NCBI GenBank assembly: GCA_039545315.1
Contig: BCIM01000005.1
Coordinates: forward strand, 746,609-810,608
DNA from: Kondoa malvinella
Lineage: Eukaryota; Basidiomycota; Agaricostilbomycetes; Agaricostilbales; Kondoaceae
Direction: 5' to 3'
DNA length: 64,000 bases
Shown here one piece after another: positions 10,430 to 21,654 of the stretch. Both the position numbers and the translations under genes were made by a program. Positions within the stretch are counted from its first letter, which is position 1. Every line of letters starts with the position of its first letter. The notes below the pieces were generated by a model. That model searched no databases, was not told the DNA's origin, and saw only the letters and a list, made by a program, of their open reading frames with translations.

Positions 10430-13400
10430 CTACCTTGGAGGCCGGAGACTTACAACATTGCCAGTCTTTATTCTCCTGGCACCTTGCGCTCTAGCACCGG
10501 CATCCGATACACCGGAGAGACCGGAGAAGCGCCTGTCAGCGAAGGGATCGCTGTTGTGGGGAGATTGTTGCAGCGGAGAGATATGGCCATCATCGCTGCC
10601 GTTGAAGTCGGTGTAGCGACCAGAGAACCAAGAGACGCGGTTGTCCGCTCCATCTTGACTCATTGAACGCATTGAGGAGTGACCTGATCCAGACGAAGCG
10701 TCCGAGTAGTTGGAAATAGGTCGTCCGCCAGCCCCAGTGCCATGCGAGTATGCATTTGACGCGCGGCCGTGGACAGGAGAGTTTGACCCGAGATGTAGCT
10801 GCCTCATCGGAGGTGCAGCGTCGTTCGAGGCGTTCTTCCTGCGCTTCATGTAACGGAAGCCGAGGAAAGCCGTCAACAGGACAATGACGGAACCGAAAGA
10901 TGCCACGACAGCGATGATGGTAGTCTTGTTGCTGTCGTCTCCATCTTCGTCAGGGTCGAAGGTCTTGACACCGTTGCCCGAAGTCGAGCCATATGCATTA
11001 AGAGGCAAAGACGGGTTGATCTGCAGAGCCAATTGACCAGGCATATCAAGCTCGCTGTATAAGGGACTGCTGGGTGTTGTCAGATAGGCGGAAAGCTGAT
11101 CAATCTTGTCTGTTGGCACATAGCCAGTCCAGACTGTCAAGACGACAGAGTCTTGAGCCGAAGTAAAGTCGGTGCTCTGATATCCGAGCAAGGCATTGTT
11201 GATGACTTGGCTCTGGTCAATGTCGAGCGCGCGGGCAAGCAGAGGCGGCATGTAGAGAAGAATCTGACCGGCCGAGCTTTCATTGGTAGCGACAAAAGAC
11301 CACGGAAGACCGTCATCAAAGAGGATAGAGATGAGAGAAGAGCCTTCTGGTGCAGAACTAGGCGCGCCAACGGGAACGATCTTGGCTGGCAGGTCAGATG
11401 GGAAAGAGATTCTAGCGGTGATTGTAGTGATTGGCTGATCAGCAAGAGATACTGTCGGTGATGCAGAGGTGGTTGTGATTTCGGTAGTGGTCTCTTCGGT
11501 AGTTGTGGTGCGATCAGCCAAAAGTAGAGAGCTTGTAGGCACAAAGTCATAATTACTATGAATGGATGTCAGCTGAAGTTCTCTCTCTGAGGTATCACAC
11601 TTACGCAGATGGAGACGAAGAAGTACTGCTGGAGGATGCGACAACCGGGGAGGCTGACTGTTCTGTTGCTTGCGACGATAGGGCTTCCGATGCAAGTGAC
11701 GAGGCGACTGATGAAGCAGCGGACATAGCTGAAGATGCGCGGGAAGAAGCAGAAGAAATGACGGAAGCAGCCGAGTTGGAGATCTGAGACAGGACTGGAA
11801 TTGCTTCGGTTGAGGATGCTTCTCTGCCACTTGCAGCTTCACTTTCAGCGAGGGAGGAGACACGTGATGCTGAGATTGTTGAAGAGCCGGTGCGAGTCGG
11901 AATTACAGCTGTAGCATTTCCGACAACGGAGGCCAAGCTTGAGGAGAGTTGGAAGGTACCAGAAGCAGCAGCAGATGATCTTATGTCGGAAGTCCGTTGA
12001 GATGCGTTCTCAGAGGTGATGGAGCTGCCTGCTGCACTACCAGCTGAGGAAGGAGCAGCTTCATCCGAAGTGGCTGAGCGGGTCGTCTGCTCTACTGGGC
12101 TTGCAGATCCACGCGAGGCGGTTTCAGATGAGGATCCGTCTGTCCTGGATACTGGAACAGTGTCTGTCTCGGCAGAGCCATTTGACGAAGAGCTAGCTGG
12201 ATTGGCAACCTATGTTGGGCATCAATACCGGTTTTAGGGCAAAACTGGCTAGAACTGACCGTTCTAGTCTGCGAATCGGAACCTTCTTCAACCTGAGAAG
12301 CCGAGCCAGTCGAAGTTGGTCTGGCCTGCTCAGCTTGAGAAGTGTTGTTGGCCGATGAAGTAGCAGAACCAGTAGGACGGATAGAGCTAGCTTCGGCATC
12401 ATCAGACCTGGTAATTTGTACTGGTAGACCAGAGGGAAGCTCGAGGGACGCAATGGGTTCGAGCACAGTCGCGTTGGGTCTGGAAGCAACAGATGTCGTA
12501 CCCGCTTCTTCTGCTGTTGAAGTGCCTGCTGCCTGCTCTTCGCGCGAGGTGGGACGAGTTGCACTTCCGCTGGAGGTGTCCGCACGAATCCCAGTCTGAT
12601 CAGGTACGACAGAGGTTTCAACTCGGGTTCCAGCTTCGCGGGTAGGGAGAATCTCGTCAACTTGCGAAATGCTGAGGGTAGGGAGCGGAACGGGAAGGCC
12701 GATGATGTCAGTCTCCTCGTCGTTTTCGGTTGTGCTTGTGACGGAAGGGCCAGCGACTTGCGATTGTCTGGTAGCTGTGCCAGGTTCGCGGTCAGTCTCT
12801 TCGTTTCGAGAAGTTGTAGTGTCAGCTGGTCTTTCGGGTGCTTGGCTTTCGTGCTGAGTTGTTGCAGGTGATCCGGCTTCGTCTGAGGTACGGGTCGCAG
12901 AGCCAGTCTGCGCAGGTGACCGTGTAGCTTCGACTGCAGTGTCTTCATTGTTGTTCTCGCTGGCGATAGGTGCTGGCACGGTGTTGACATTGGTAGCTTC
13001 GGCCTCGGCAGTAGTTTGATCATTCAAGCCAGGGATCGAGATAAGAGTTGGCAAAGCAATATTGTTGGTCGTGCGAACGGAGGGTGATTCCTCCTGTTCG
13101 ATTGGTGCTTGGTCAGCTTGGCGGGATGTAGTGGCCTGTTGCTCTTGCCGAGTTGTGGTAGGTTCAGCTTGTTGCTCTTCGCGAGTGGTCGTGGCTTCTT
13201 GTTGCTGCGAGCGGGTAGTCTCTTGGCGCTGAGTGTTTTCCTCGCGCTGAGTAGTAGGTTCTTCCTGCGGCTGGGCATTTTCGCGGGTAGCTACCGAAAC
13301 ATTCAGCTTGACTGAATCAACAGAATAATGGTTACTCACTAGCTTCCTCTTTGTCAGGAATGGAAATCAAAGTAGGCAGATTATCGACGAGATCTGGCTG

Positions 13401-14687
13401 AGTCGTCGTAGGCTCTACTTGCTCTTGTTCTTCGCTAGTCGGTCTGCCTGCAGACGTAGTCGCTTCTCTGGATGGGCTAGAAGTTGTGCGCGATGATTGA
13501 GCTGCCCAAATGATAAGCGAGAGGCTTCAATCACGGACTCGTCACTTACTGGTGGTGTCCTCTACTTCAGGAGAAGAGGAAGGTGAATTCTGCTGTTGTT
13601 GAGTGGTAGTAGGTTGCTGCTCATTTCCGCCCAAACCAAGACCAAGACTGATGTCAACTATAGGCTCTTGCGAGGTGGTCTCTTGAGCGACAGGAGAAGG
13701 TACAGTCGCGATGCTGGAAGATGAACGAGATGAAGAAGATTGACTTGTCTGTTGAGTTGTGGTAGGTACAAAAGTCTGGTTTGGCTCTTCTTGCTGACCT
13801 TCATCTGGGGTGTCTTGGATCTGCTCAGCAGGTGGAGGAGCTGAAGGAGTAGTCGCTGCTGAGGAAGAGGTAGTCTCGCCGTTGAATTCCTGGTTAGGTT
13901 CTTGATTCTGGGTCGTCTGCTGAGCAGGTTGATTGTTGGATGATGAGGTAGTCTGTTCAGCTTGGGCCGCTGAGCTAGATGAGTTAGTCTGTTGCTGTTG
14001 TTGAGTCTGTGCTGGACTGTTTGTGCTTTGCTGAGCCTGTTCTGGTGTGGAAGAGCTTTCTGCAGCTGGGTTGGATTCGCCATTGCCCGCATTCGCTTGA
14101 TCTTGGCCACCTTGAGAATCTCCACCATCCTGCTGTTGCCCTTCATCGTTCAATTGACCCTCTGCCTGGACACCTTCCGAGTTCTCAGCTCCTTCATTGG
14201 CCTGACCCTCAGCTTGACCTTGACTCGAAGTAGTAGCTTGTTCAGGTGCAGCTTCGCTTGGCGCGCCTTCGCCTGAATCAGGAGCCGATGTAGGAGCAGA
14301 GCTAGCCGCTTCTTGATTGTTCTCAAAAGTCACGCCAGCAGGAGTTGGAGCGCCATCGATGATAGCAGCTTCTACCTCTTCGATCTTGGCCTCGCCCATT
14401 AAAGTTGGTTCAGGAACGACGGTGCGAGTGATGGTAGTTTCAGGGCCTTGTTCAATAGCAATAGTCTCGTTAACGAAGAGGACATTGGTAATGACTGGTT
14501 CTTGACGTTTGTATAGGTCACGCTTGCGAGAACGTCGGGCATCCTGTCTTGCAGCGGCATTGCCATGATCAAGATGACCGCCAGACAGAGCACGGCGTTG
14601 GAGCTTGGAAAGATTGTCTGCAGCTTGCACAGAAGCCGAAGCTGCTAGAAGAGCGATAAAGAGTCTTTGTAGAGTTATCGCGACCAT
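10430..14687 (-). CDS. MSB2: Signalling mucin, Msb2-like osmosensor
   Basis: Five exons give about 1353 residues. A signal peptide comes first (MVAITLQRLFIALLAASASV). A very long Ser/Thr/Gln/Glu-rich mucin region of about 900 residues follows. Next is the conserved Msb2 extracellular domain near the membrane (DDGLPWSFVATNESSAGQ, YMPPLLARALDIDQSQVINN, WTGYVPTDKIDQLSAYL), one transmembrane helix (IIAVVASFGSVIVLLTAFLGF) followed by basic MKRRK, and a cytoplasmic tail of about 120 residues. Introns are at 13502-13549, 13291-13339, 12210-12259 and 11556-11604. The family sits at the plasma membrane, is O-mannosylated, and feeds Cdc42/Ste20 and the Kss1-type MAPK pathway in filamentous growth and surface sensing. 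The membrane-proximal domain supports the call. The mucin part evolves too fast to compare. Confidence 0.9.
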
Positions 14688-15374
14688 TTTTGTGATGTTT
14701 TTGTACTTCTTGATTTCTCAAAGCATACGATAGGGTGTGTAGGAGTCAAGGGGTATGTGCTGAAAGAGCGTAGAAGGCGAGATCTTTAAACGAATGTCTG
14801 TGTTTTTCGGCCGTTGACTTGATGTGTTATGCAAAACGCGAACCGAAGCGAGTCGAAGGGATTTTGGCGAGATATCTGGAAAAGAGCGCCGGGCTCAAGG
14901 AAGCAGAGAAAAGCTGTGGAAAAGGGAACAGTTGTTGCGAAGGTGCGAAACTTGACAACGAGCCGTGTGCGGTGTTAACGAGCGTGGGGGATATAAGCCT
15001 GGGACTGGCAAGTCTGGGTATGAATCTCTGGTCGCTGGAGGCAAAGGGATGCGTTGGTCGACGGAAAAGAAGAGGGAAAGAAGGTTCGATGCATTTCTAA
15101 CGCTCGGACCCGTTCTGCCTTTTTCGAGTCAGAAGAGTTGCGAATATGATCTAACTCCTATACACTATGTACGCTCTATTAACTGCTGGCCCTGGTACAT
15201 TGCAACAGCAGAGGCGGCCGCTCAATCGCGTCCTCCCGAATTTGTGGGTCGACGCGTCGCAAAGTCGCCGGTCAACAGCCTCAGAGCGACTTGATAGTAG
15301 TCTCACAGCGCAATTGAGAGGCTTTGACGATGTTGATTGTGCTGCGCCAAGGAATCGAGGGTGCCACGGCGGAA
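14688..15374. promoter_or_regulatory. MSB2 upstream region
   Basis: 687 bp between the MSB2 start and the SDR stop; both genes are on the minus strand. It should hold the MSB2 promoter and the 3' end of the SDR gene. Open frames here have no recognisable product. I could not name regulatory sites. Confidence 0.4.
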
Positions 15375-16441
15375 TCACAGAGGCATTTGACCACCCTGTT
15401 GATGATTGTCAAATGACATTCCAAGAGAAGAAGGACACACTCACGTGCACGGCCATGACGGTACCATTGACGTAGCTGGCTTCGTCGGATGATAGGAAAC
15501 AGACGACATTAGCAATCTAAATACATGATCAGCGGAATGAAAGCAATGACACTTCGTCAGAATTCACCTCTTCGGGCTCTGCTATACGTCTCAGAGGAAT
15601 AGGATCTGTCACCGCCTTGAGTGATTCAGGTGTATCGAACAGCGCAGTCAACATTGGCGTATTGACAGCTGCATGATCTCAGTCCAAATCTAGCGTAAGA
15701 AGTAGCGAGACGGCTCACGACCAGGATGTACTGAATTGCATCGAATCCCGAGTGGTCCATATTCGTTCGCAGCGACAAGTGATAACCCTCTGCTCGCCCA
15801 TTTCGAAGCGGTATAGGCAGAAGCTTGAAATTGTCCGTATAAGGCTGCGACAGAGGATAGGATGACTATAGCTTTCGTGGCGGGAGCCTTCGAAGTAAAA
15901 TTTGGCGAATGAACAGCGGGAGTTGCCAGCATGGCTGGAGCTGAGTATTTGACGCCCAGCCATGGTCCTTGTGTATTCACGTCCATTTGGCGTTGGTACT
16001 ACGACTCGTGAGCATGAGGTGCAGCACCGCTTGATTGCCTTACCGTGTCCAAATTGGTCTCATGCCAATGCTCCATTCTCGCAGAAAGACCAGCATTTTG
16101 CACGCAAATGTCTAATCTCCCGTTGAACGCTTGCATGGTCAAGTCCACATAGCGCTTCGTATCTTCTTCAGAAGCAACGCTGGCCTTGATATACACAACT
16201 TTGGCTCCAGTCGCTTGCGCCAGTGGGTTCAGAATGATTTCCGTTGCTTGAAGCAATTCATCGCTAATGTCGATCACAGACAAGCCTGCGACGCCTTCCT
16301 GTATGAATTTGATGCATGTTGCCAGACCAATACCTCCGCTGCCGCCTATTCTCTACGCATGAGTCGCTGCTTATCGTCAGATGGTTCTTTCTGACCGGTA
16401 ATCAAGGCGTATTTTCCACTCAATCTGCCGTTCGCTGCCAT
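15375..16441 (-). CDS. Short-chain dehydrogenase/reductase (classical SDR)
   Basis: Spliced protein of about 260 residues. The NAD(P)-binding motif is formed across the first intron: ALITG then GSGGIGLATCIKF, i.e. TGxxxGIG. The catalytic pieces are LSSVAALYGQFQASAYTASK, holding the Ser and the YxxxK pair. IRCNSVHPG follows, and the end is YVNGTVMAVHGGQMPL. This is the layout of classical SDR oxidoreductases (FabG, 3-ketoacyl reductase or glucose dehydrogenase-like). The substrate cannot be told. It starts 141 bp from the divergent metallo-beta-lactamase-fold gene, so the two may share a promoter. Confidence 0.88.
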
Positions 16442-16582
16442 CTTGCTTGGTGCTGTCCAAGAGGAGCACAGCAGATAGCTCACGTCCGGCTGATCCTGGC
16501 TGATCAGTTACCCCAGTTTAGCGCGGAACGCGGGGACGTCGCTACTTTCTGCTCTCCTTCCTGCTCGTCCAATCCCACCAAC

Positions 16583-17830
16583 ATGAGCGGTGTGATCGAG
16601 CCCAAACTCCAGTCAAGCAACGAAAAGTTGAAGATCTTCTACCATTCGTGCTCGGTCGAGGTGAGCTCGTATTGGCTGGCTCGATACCCGCTGACCTGGC
16701 TATAGGGCCTTCAATCCAACACTACCCTGATCGTTGGCAAGAAAGAAGCCATCCTCATTGATCCTGTAAGCTGCTCAATTTAATCGTTCTCGGCGGATTT
16801 AACGACTCGATAGCCATTCTTGATCCCTGACGCCGAAAGCGTCAACAGGTGGGCAAAGGAGAAGCTAGGCGACAAGAAGCTTTCGACAATTCTAATTTCC
16901 CATCATCACCCAGATCACTACTTCTCTGCCAATCCAATTCTAGATGCTTTCCCCGAAGCATCTTTCTTGGCTGCTTCATACGTCAGGGCTGGGATAGACA
17001 GGGAGTACGATGATAAGGTCATCTACTGGCCTTCGCTTTACGGCGACAAGGTGCCTAAGGCGCCGAGAAAGCGTGAGTCTGACCCACCAGGTCTGGAATG
17101 CAAGCTAACTCTATTCTAGCGGATGTCTTCCCATTCTCTTTCTTTGTCCTGGCCGACAATGGCTCATCTCCAATCATGCTTCTCGGACCTGTACAAGGCG
17201 ACTCGATAGACCATACCATCTTCTGGCTTCCCACCGAGAAAGCCGTCATTACTGGAGACGTGCGTATTTCTGCTTGACCCGAACAGCATCTGATTTATTT
17301 GCTTAGGTGATGTACGGTCGCTCTGTACATACATGGGTTGAAGAGCTGGAGACGAAAGAGCTGTTAAGCGCATGGCAAAGCACCCTGGACTTGATCGAAT
17401 CCTTGAACCCAGAAATCATCATGTGAGCATTCTTTTCGCGTGTCAAAGACTACGCTAATAGATAAGCAGTCCTGGCCACACGGATGCGGATTGGACAGTG
17501 GACGCGAAAGCTGATCTCGCCTACACCCGCAAATACTTGAATCTGTTCAGCGAGAAAATCACTTACGCAGAAAAGAAACCTCAAGTCAAAGAATTGCACG
17601 AGACTTTCGCTCAAGCTTTCCCTGATGCCAAGCATAATCACGAATTCTTCTTGTGAGCTCTCGCTTGATTGGACTTCATCGACAAAAAAGCTGAATATTC
17701 TGTCAGGACTATGATGTCGAATCACTACGGCGAAGGAGGAAAGATCTGGGAAGAGAACAATCATCATAATATAGGCGCAAAGACAACGCCTATGTTGGAA
17801 GGTTGGATCATGAACAAAGGAAGGGCATAA
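16583..17830 (+). CDS. Metallo-beta-lactamase-fold hydrolase
   Basis: Spliced protein of about 310 residues. The metal-binding motif ISHHHPDHYF fits the MBL-fold HxHxDH signature. Downstream come a hydrophobic strand with a candidate metal Asp (AVITGDVMYGRSVHTWVEEL) and a late metal His (IIIPGHTDADW). These are normal for the glyoxalase II/MBL superfamily, which uses two metal ions to hydrolyse thioesters, lactones or similar bonds. The start MSGVIEPKLQ is the first ATG after the shared SDR promoter. The C-terminus resembles bacterial-like uncharacterised MBL proteins. The substrate is unknown, and no signal peptide is visible. Confidence 0.85.
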
Positions 17831-18102
17831 GAAGCAGAAGTGACCGAAGTGTTTCCAGTGATTGAGAATGTATTGATTGAATGGCCAGAGTGCGAAGAAA
17901 GTGGAAAGATGTTCCAAGCAAAGACCGAGATGTGACAGATCATACACCAGGTCCGTTTACAGCTATACAGGTGAGTGGCCGGCGGTTGCGACCTTCATCT
18001 CCATCTCCGTTGTACTTGTCGAGTGCAGCGAAGCTCTATCAGAGCTTTTCAACGTAACCCTTGCCATGAAGTCAGAAACAACGCAGCAAGCAACATTTCG
18101 AC

Positions 18103-18952
18103 TCACGGTATTAGATCAACCGCTAGCGAAGCGATGAACAATGCGAAAGATAGCGCAACAGTCCACTGAACGATAGCTGTTGGATTCGGGTGACCTCTGT
18201 TGAGCAGTATCAAGTAGGCTGCAACATGAAAGCTTAGGTGTCATTCGAGGCAGGGTAATGTGGACTGACCAGTAGCTAATGAACCACAAAGTATCCCGAA
18301 AGCACTCTTCAACCCTAGATTAATAGCGAAGATCTGATGATCCTCGTATGCCTTGTATAGTCGTTGCGAGTGAAATATCAAGAAAATCGCAGCCATGAGG
18401 TAGCCAGAGCTATGTGAAGAGTCAGACATGAACCAGGACCGCAAGAATTCAGACCTACACGAAGACGGACAGGAAAGCACCGTGTGGAAGTACTCGTTGT
18501 TTCGCATCGAAAATAGTCAACATGACCAGACCGAAGCTGCCAATCACGGAGAAAGCGATAGCGATATCGAAGAGAATACGCTGTGCTCGGGTAGTGCACG
18601 ACAGAAGCCGACCATTGCTGCGGAAGTAACGCTCGACGAATAAGCTTGCGTTCAAGAGAGTAACGGGGGTACAGCTGCCGGCGACAAAGAGAGGCTTCAG
18701 GCGATCGGCTCCCTGTCTTCCTTTTGAGTATGTGACAGGTGTTCTCGCATGCACTTACAATATCGCTAAGATACGGAATAGTGTGCTCTTCCGACATTGA
18801 GACGAAGTGAGGCTGTCCTCTAGCGGCCCAATCACCCATCATAGTTATGAGCATTACTATTCATCTATCAGCAACTGCGGACCTAGTACCAGAGTCGACT
18901 TACCGGACCACACCAAAGCAGCGATAACGGGGAGCAGCCAGTAAAATGCCAT
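18103..18952 (-). CDS. Frag1/DRAM/Sfk1 family membrane protein
   Basis: Spliced protein of roughly 225 residues with about six transmembrane helices: MAFYWLLPVIAALVWSV, then LKPLFVAGSCTPVTLL, FDIAIAFSVIGSFGLVMLTI, GYLMAAIFLIFHS, FGILCGSLATGAYL and WTVALSFALFIASLAVDLIP. The segment YLSDIGADRLKPLF matches the conserved 'SDIGA..LKP' block of the Frag1/DRAM/Sfk1 (Cwh43 N-terminal) family, whose members work in GPI-anchor lipid remodelling, phosphoinositide control or autophagy. I place the stop at 18103, but a splice donor overlaps it (CCGTGAGT), so a longer tail is possible. It is convergent with the MBL gene and divergent from the BLI-3-like gene. Confidence 0.8.
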
Positions 18953-19413
18953 GTCGAAAGATTTTTTTCAAGCACAATAACAGTGAAGCAGACATAGATC
19001 CTATCTTATGGGCCTTTTCGACATCGATCTTGGCAATGCCATTCGGCAGTTTTCATCGGTATTCCTCAAATGACCGATGCAGGAGAGGCAACGGCGCAGA
19101 AGACACACATGGAGATGGAAAAGCTGCGAGCTAATATGCAAGCAGAAGGCGACAGGGAAAGCAAGAACAAATGGACAACACATTGAAAACTGGATCAAAT
19201 TGCGAACGAAGCCCGCGCATCTTCGCGCTGTTGGAGTGCGCCGTAGCCTACGTCGCAAGCATGAAATTGGCAGCGCATGAGTCCAACAGCACCAAGTGGG
19301 ATGGACGCGCTGAAAGGAAACGTCATTTCGCTCGGCCGTCTGGTCGATGCCAATGCAGGCTTTCGTCAGCTCGGGAGTCTCTTGCTCTAGAACTACCTAA
19401 TAGCTATACAGAC
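18953..19413. promoter_or_regulatory. Divergent promoter region, Frag1-like and BLI-3-like genes
   Basis: 461 bp between two start codons on opposite strands, so it must serve both genes. No motif could be named with confidence. In Neurospora bli-3 is blue-light induced, so White-collar sites would be worth a search here. Confidence 0.4.
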
Positions 19414-20284
19414 ATGTCAAAGATTGCCCAAGGAGAAGTCACTCAAAGCCAGGTCAGAAAGGGAGTAGACCCATCTGTCGCGAATCAGCTGGACACTACC
19501 GTAAGCTGTTACATCAAAGCTTTTGACCCTTTCTAACACTGCTACAGACCCCAGTCGAGCAGCAACTCGATGATATGTACGGCATCATTGATGCGTTGAA
19601 GACTTGCCAGCTCGTCACCCTGCGCGACAACCAGATGGTCAGCAGATGCATGGCGATTGGACAACGCGAAGGGCCGGACGTGTTGATGCTCTGTAACAAG
19701 GACTCGAACAAGGTCACGGAGCTGCAGAAGAACCCGCAAGCCAATTTGAGCTTGATTGATACCAAGTAGGCGAAAGCAACACGTCTAGTGACACGGCTAA
19801 TGCTCTATAGCTCGACCAACAACTGGATCTCCTTGTCGGGAATTGCAGAAGTCTCTTCGAACAAGGACACCATCAAGAAGTGCTACAATCCTTTGGTTTC
19901 AGCTTGGTTCGGCGACTTGGTAAGCTGTCCTTCTCTTTCGCAGCTGCCCTAACATTATACATCTTCAGGGCGACGGCGTGCACAACGGGACTCCTGATGA
20001 CCCACGCATGCAAGTCATCAAATTCACCACCAATTATGCTTCATATTGGAAGCAAGAGAAGACTGCATTGGGTAGTTTAGTGTATGTCGCCGATCTAAGC
20101 TTTGCTTCCGTCCGCTGATTGTCTTTGTAGCGATATCGTCGCTTCCGCTGCTACTGGCAAAGTGGCTACTCCTGGACCTTGCGTACGTTTTTTGCTAAGT
20201 TTTGATGTCGAACGCTAAGCCGTCTTGACGCAGCGCGAAATCAAGTCTGCCGACTTGCAGAAGGCTCGTCAAGGCAAGGCTTGA
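19414..20284 (+). CDS. BLI-3-like pyridoxamine 5'-phosphate oxidase-fold protein
   Basis: Spliced protein of about 210 residues. Conserved blocks are VEQQLDDMYGIIDALKTCQL, VSRCMAIGQREGPDVLMLCN, NNWISLSGIAEVSSNKD, NPLVSAWFGDLGDGVHNG and CREIKSADLQKARQ. They match the general stress protein 26 / Neurospora BLI-3 family, a split-barrel fold that binds FMN or related cofactors. It is cytosolic, with no targeting signal. The in-frame ATG at 19414 (MSKIAQGEVTQSQ) gives a family-like start. Family members respond to light and stress. The reaction catalysed in fungi is not known to me. Confidence 0.9.
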
Positions 20285-20571
20285 TCGATTGAAAATCACG
20301 CAAGGCGATCATGAACAATTGTATATGTGTCTTACGAGCAGACATGCAATCGGATTCGGTATCTGTATAAACCTTGACTCGCTGGGTCTGCTATTCCCTG
20401 GCTATCCTCAGGGTCTTTCGCTCAACATTAGAATTGATCTTGCGCAGCTTTCTCTGCTATAACGACAAGGATAACGACATGGTGAGGAATCGTGAAACAA
20501 AAAGCGTGATAATTGAACGGTACAAAGTTAAAAGTCTAGCATAAGTTGGAAACAAGCTGTCTACGCCCTGC

Positions 20572-21183
20572 CTAGTAAAAGTGCTGTGCATGGTGCACCA
20601 AGTCTGGGTGGGGTTTGTCGAGGTGTTCTGGAGCACGTCCCTCGGCATGATAATGTAGGCCGTGTGTTGTGTCGGTACCATCGCCGTGAAGCATGTTGGG
20701 ATGCCAACCGATTGCATGTGCCCCACGCTCATAGGCTTGGACGAATTCCCGTTGTAAACTCCATTGTTCTATCACCCAGCTGGTGGGTAAATTACGGAGC
20801 GCCGCTTCCACTCGCATGAGGGTGCCGTAATAAGAGCGGAGCTGCTCCGATGCATGCGTCTTGATCGCCGCTGCGTTGGGCTGACCCGATTGCATAGCCT
20901 CTACCCAGCCTTTGATACTGTTCTCGATTAACTCGAATTGGCACACCGCATTCTCGATGTAATGGACATAGGCTTCAAAGCAATGCTTGCGATTCGCTGC
21001 CGTCTGAGTCTCAGCCATGGCCGATATGTGCAGGCGCAAGCTGGCGACAGAAGCATATAGACCGGCGACGAGTTGACTGATTACACCGGTCTTCAGGCTG
21101 ACTCCAGCGTTCGCTTCGGCGGCTTCGTCGATGGCATACAGGGCCGCATTCTGATCATGGCGCGGTTTCGTTTCGTCGTGCAC
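20572..21183 (-). CDS. Unrecognised helical protein with His-rich tail
   Basis: An open frame of about 200 residues with protein-like composition. It reads through to YTDIRNLVHDETKPRHDQNA upstream of any ATG, so the start probably lies in a further 5' exon. A possible one begins at 21392 and splices at 21246 or 21272, but that is weak. The body looks all-helical (LVAGLYASVASLRLHISAM, CFEAYVHYIENAVCQFELIE, AALRNLPTSWVIEQWSLQ). The last 45 residues are rich in His (WHPNMLHGDGTDTTHGLHYH, HPDLVHHAQHFY). I recognise no family. The tail could bind metal, but that is inference. Confidence 0.5.
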   Translation of the reverse strand: MHDETKPRHDQNAALYAIDEAAEANAGVSLKTGVISQLVAGLYASVASLRLHISAMAETQTAANRKHCFEAYVHYIENAVCQFELIENSIKGWVEAMQSGQPNAAAIKTHASEQLRSYYGTLMRVEAALRNLPTSWVIEQWSLQREFVQAYERGAHAIGWHPNMLHGDGTDTTHGLHYHAEGRAPEHLDKPHPDLVHHAQHFY

Positions 21184-21654
21184 CAGATTACGAATGTCGG
21201 TATATCGAGGGTGAGGAGGGTTACTGCTTATGATGACAGTGCTGAAAGGTGCTTAATTAAGAACGACTTGGCTTTCGGGAGATGGAAAGGGTTGCGGAAG
21301 AAGAAGACAAAGAGAGAGTAGTGAGCAATCCGCCACCGGCCATCCGGTGTCAGAAGCAGTCTTCGTCTGCAACAAATAGCAGAAGGATACATCTCGGTTA
21401 ACACAGAGGGCTGAGCTTAACGAGGTGTAAAGAGGCGACACGCAAGAAAACGCAAGACATTCCACCGCTCGCTCAAAAGCATTGATTTGCAGCCCAGGTC
21501 CAGAGTAGATAACAGCGAATCCAGGAATGCAAGGAGCAAAGAATCGAAGATGGATAGTCAGATGAGCGATCCAGTCGTCTTCCGAACGGCAATGCTGCAG
21601 TGGAGACTTTGTCGCTGTGGGCAATCATGTAATTGGCCCAGCACCGTGTTGATA
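21184..21654. other. Gap between orphan gene and MFS gene
   Basis: About 470 bp, both flanking genes on the minus strand. It may hold the missing 5' exon and promoter of the orphan protein (a pyrimidine-rich stretch lies near 21270-21320 on the minus strand) and the MFS 3' end. Nothing else recognised. Confidence 0.35.

Noticed and set aside
21253..21624. 123-codon minus-strand frame near the orphan gene
   Set aside because: Low-complexity Ser/Leu/Pro translation of a pyrimidine-rich stretch. It overlaps the region where the promoter of the orphan gene is expected.
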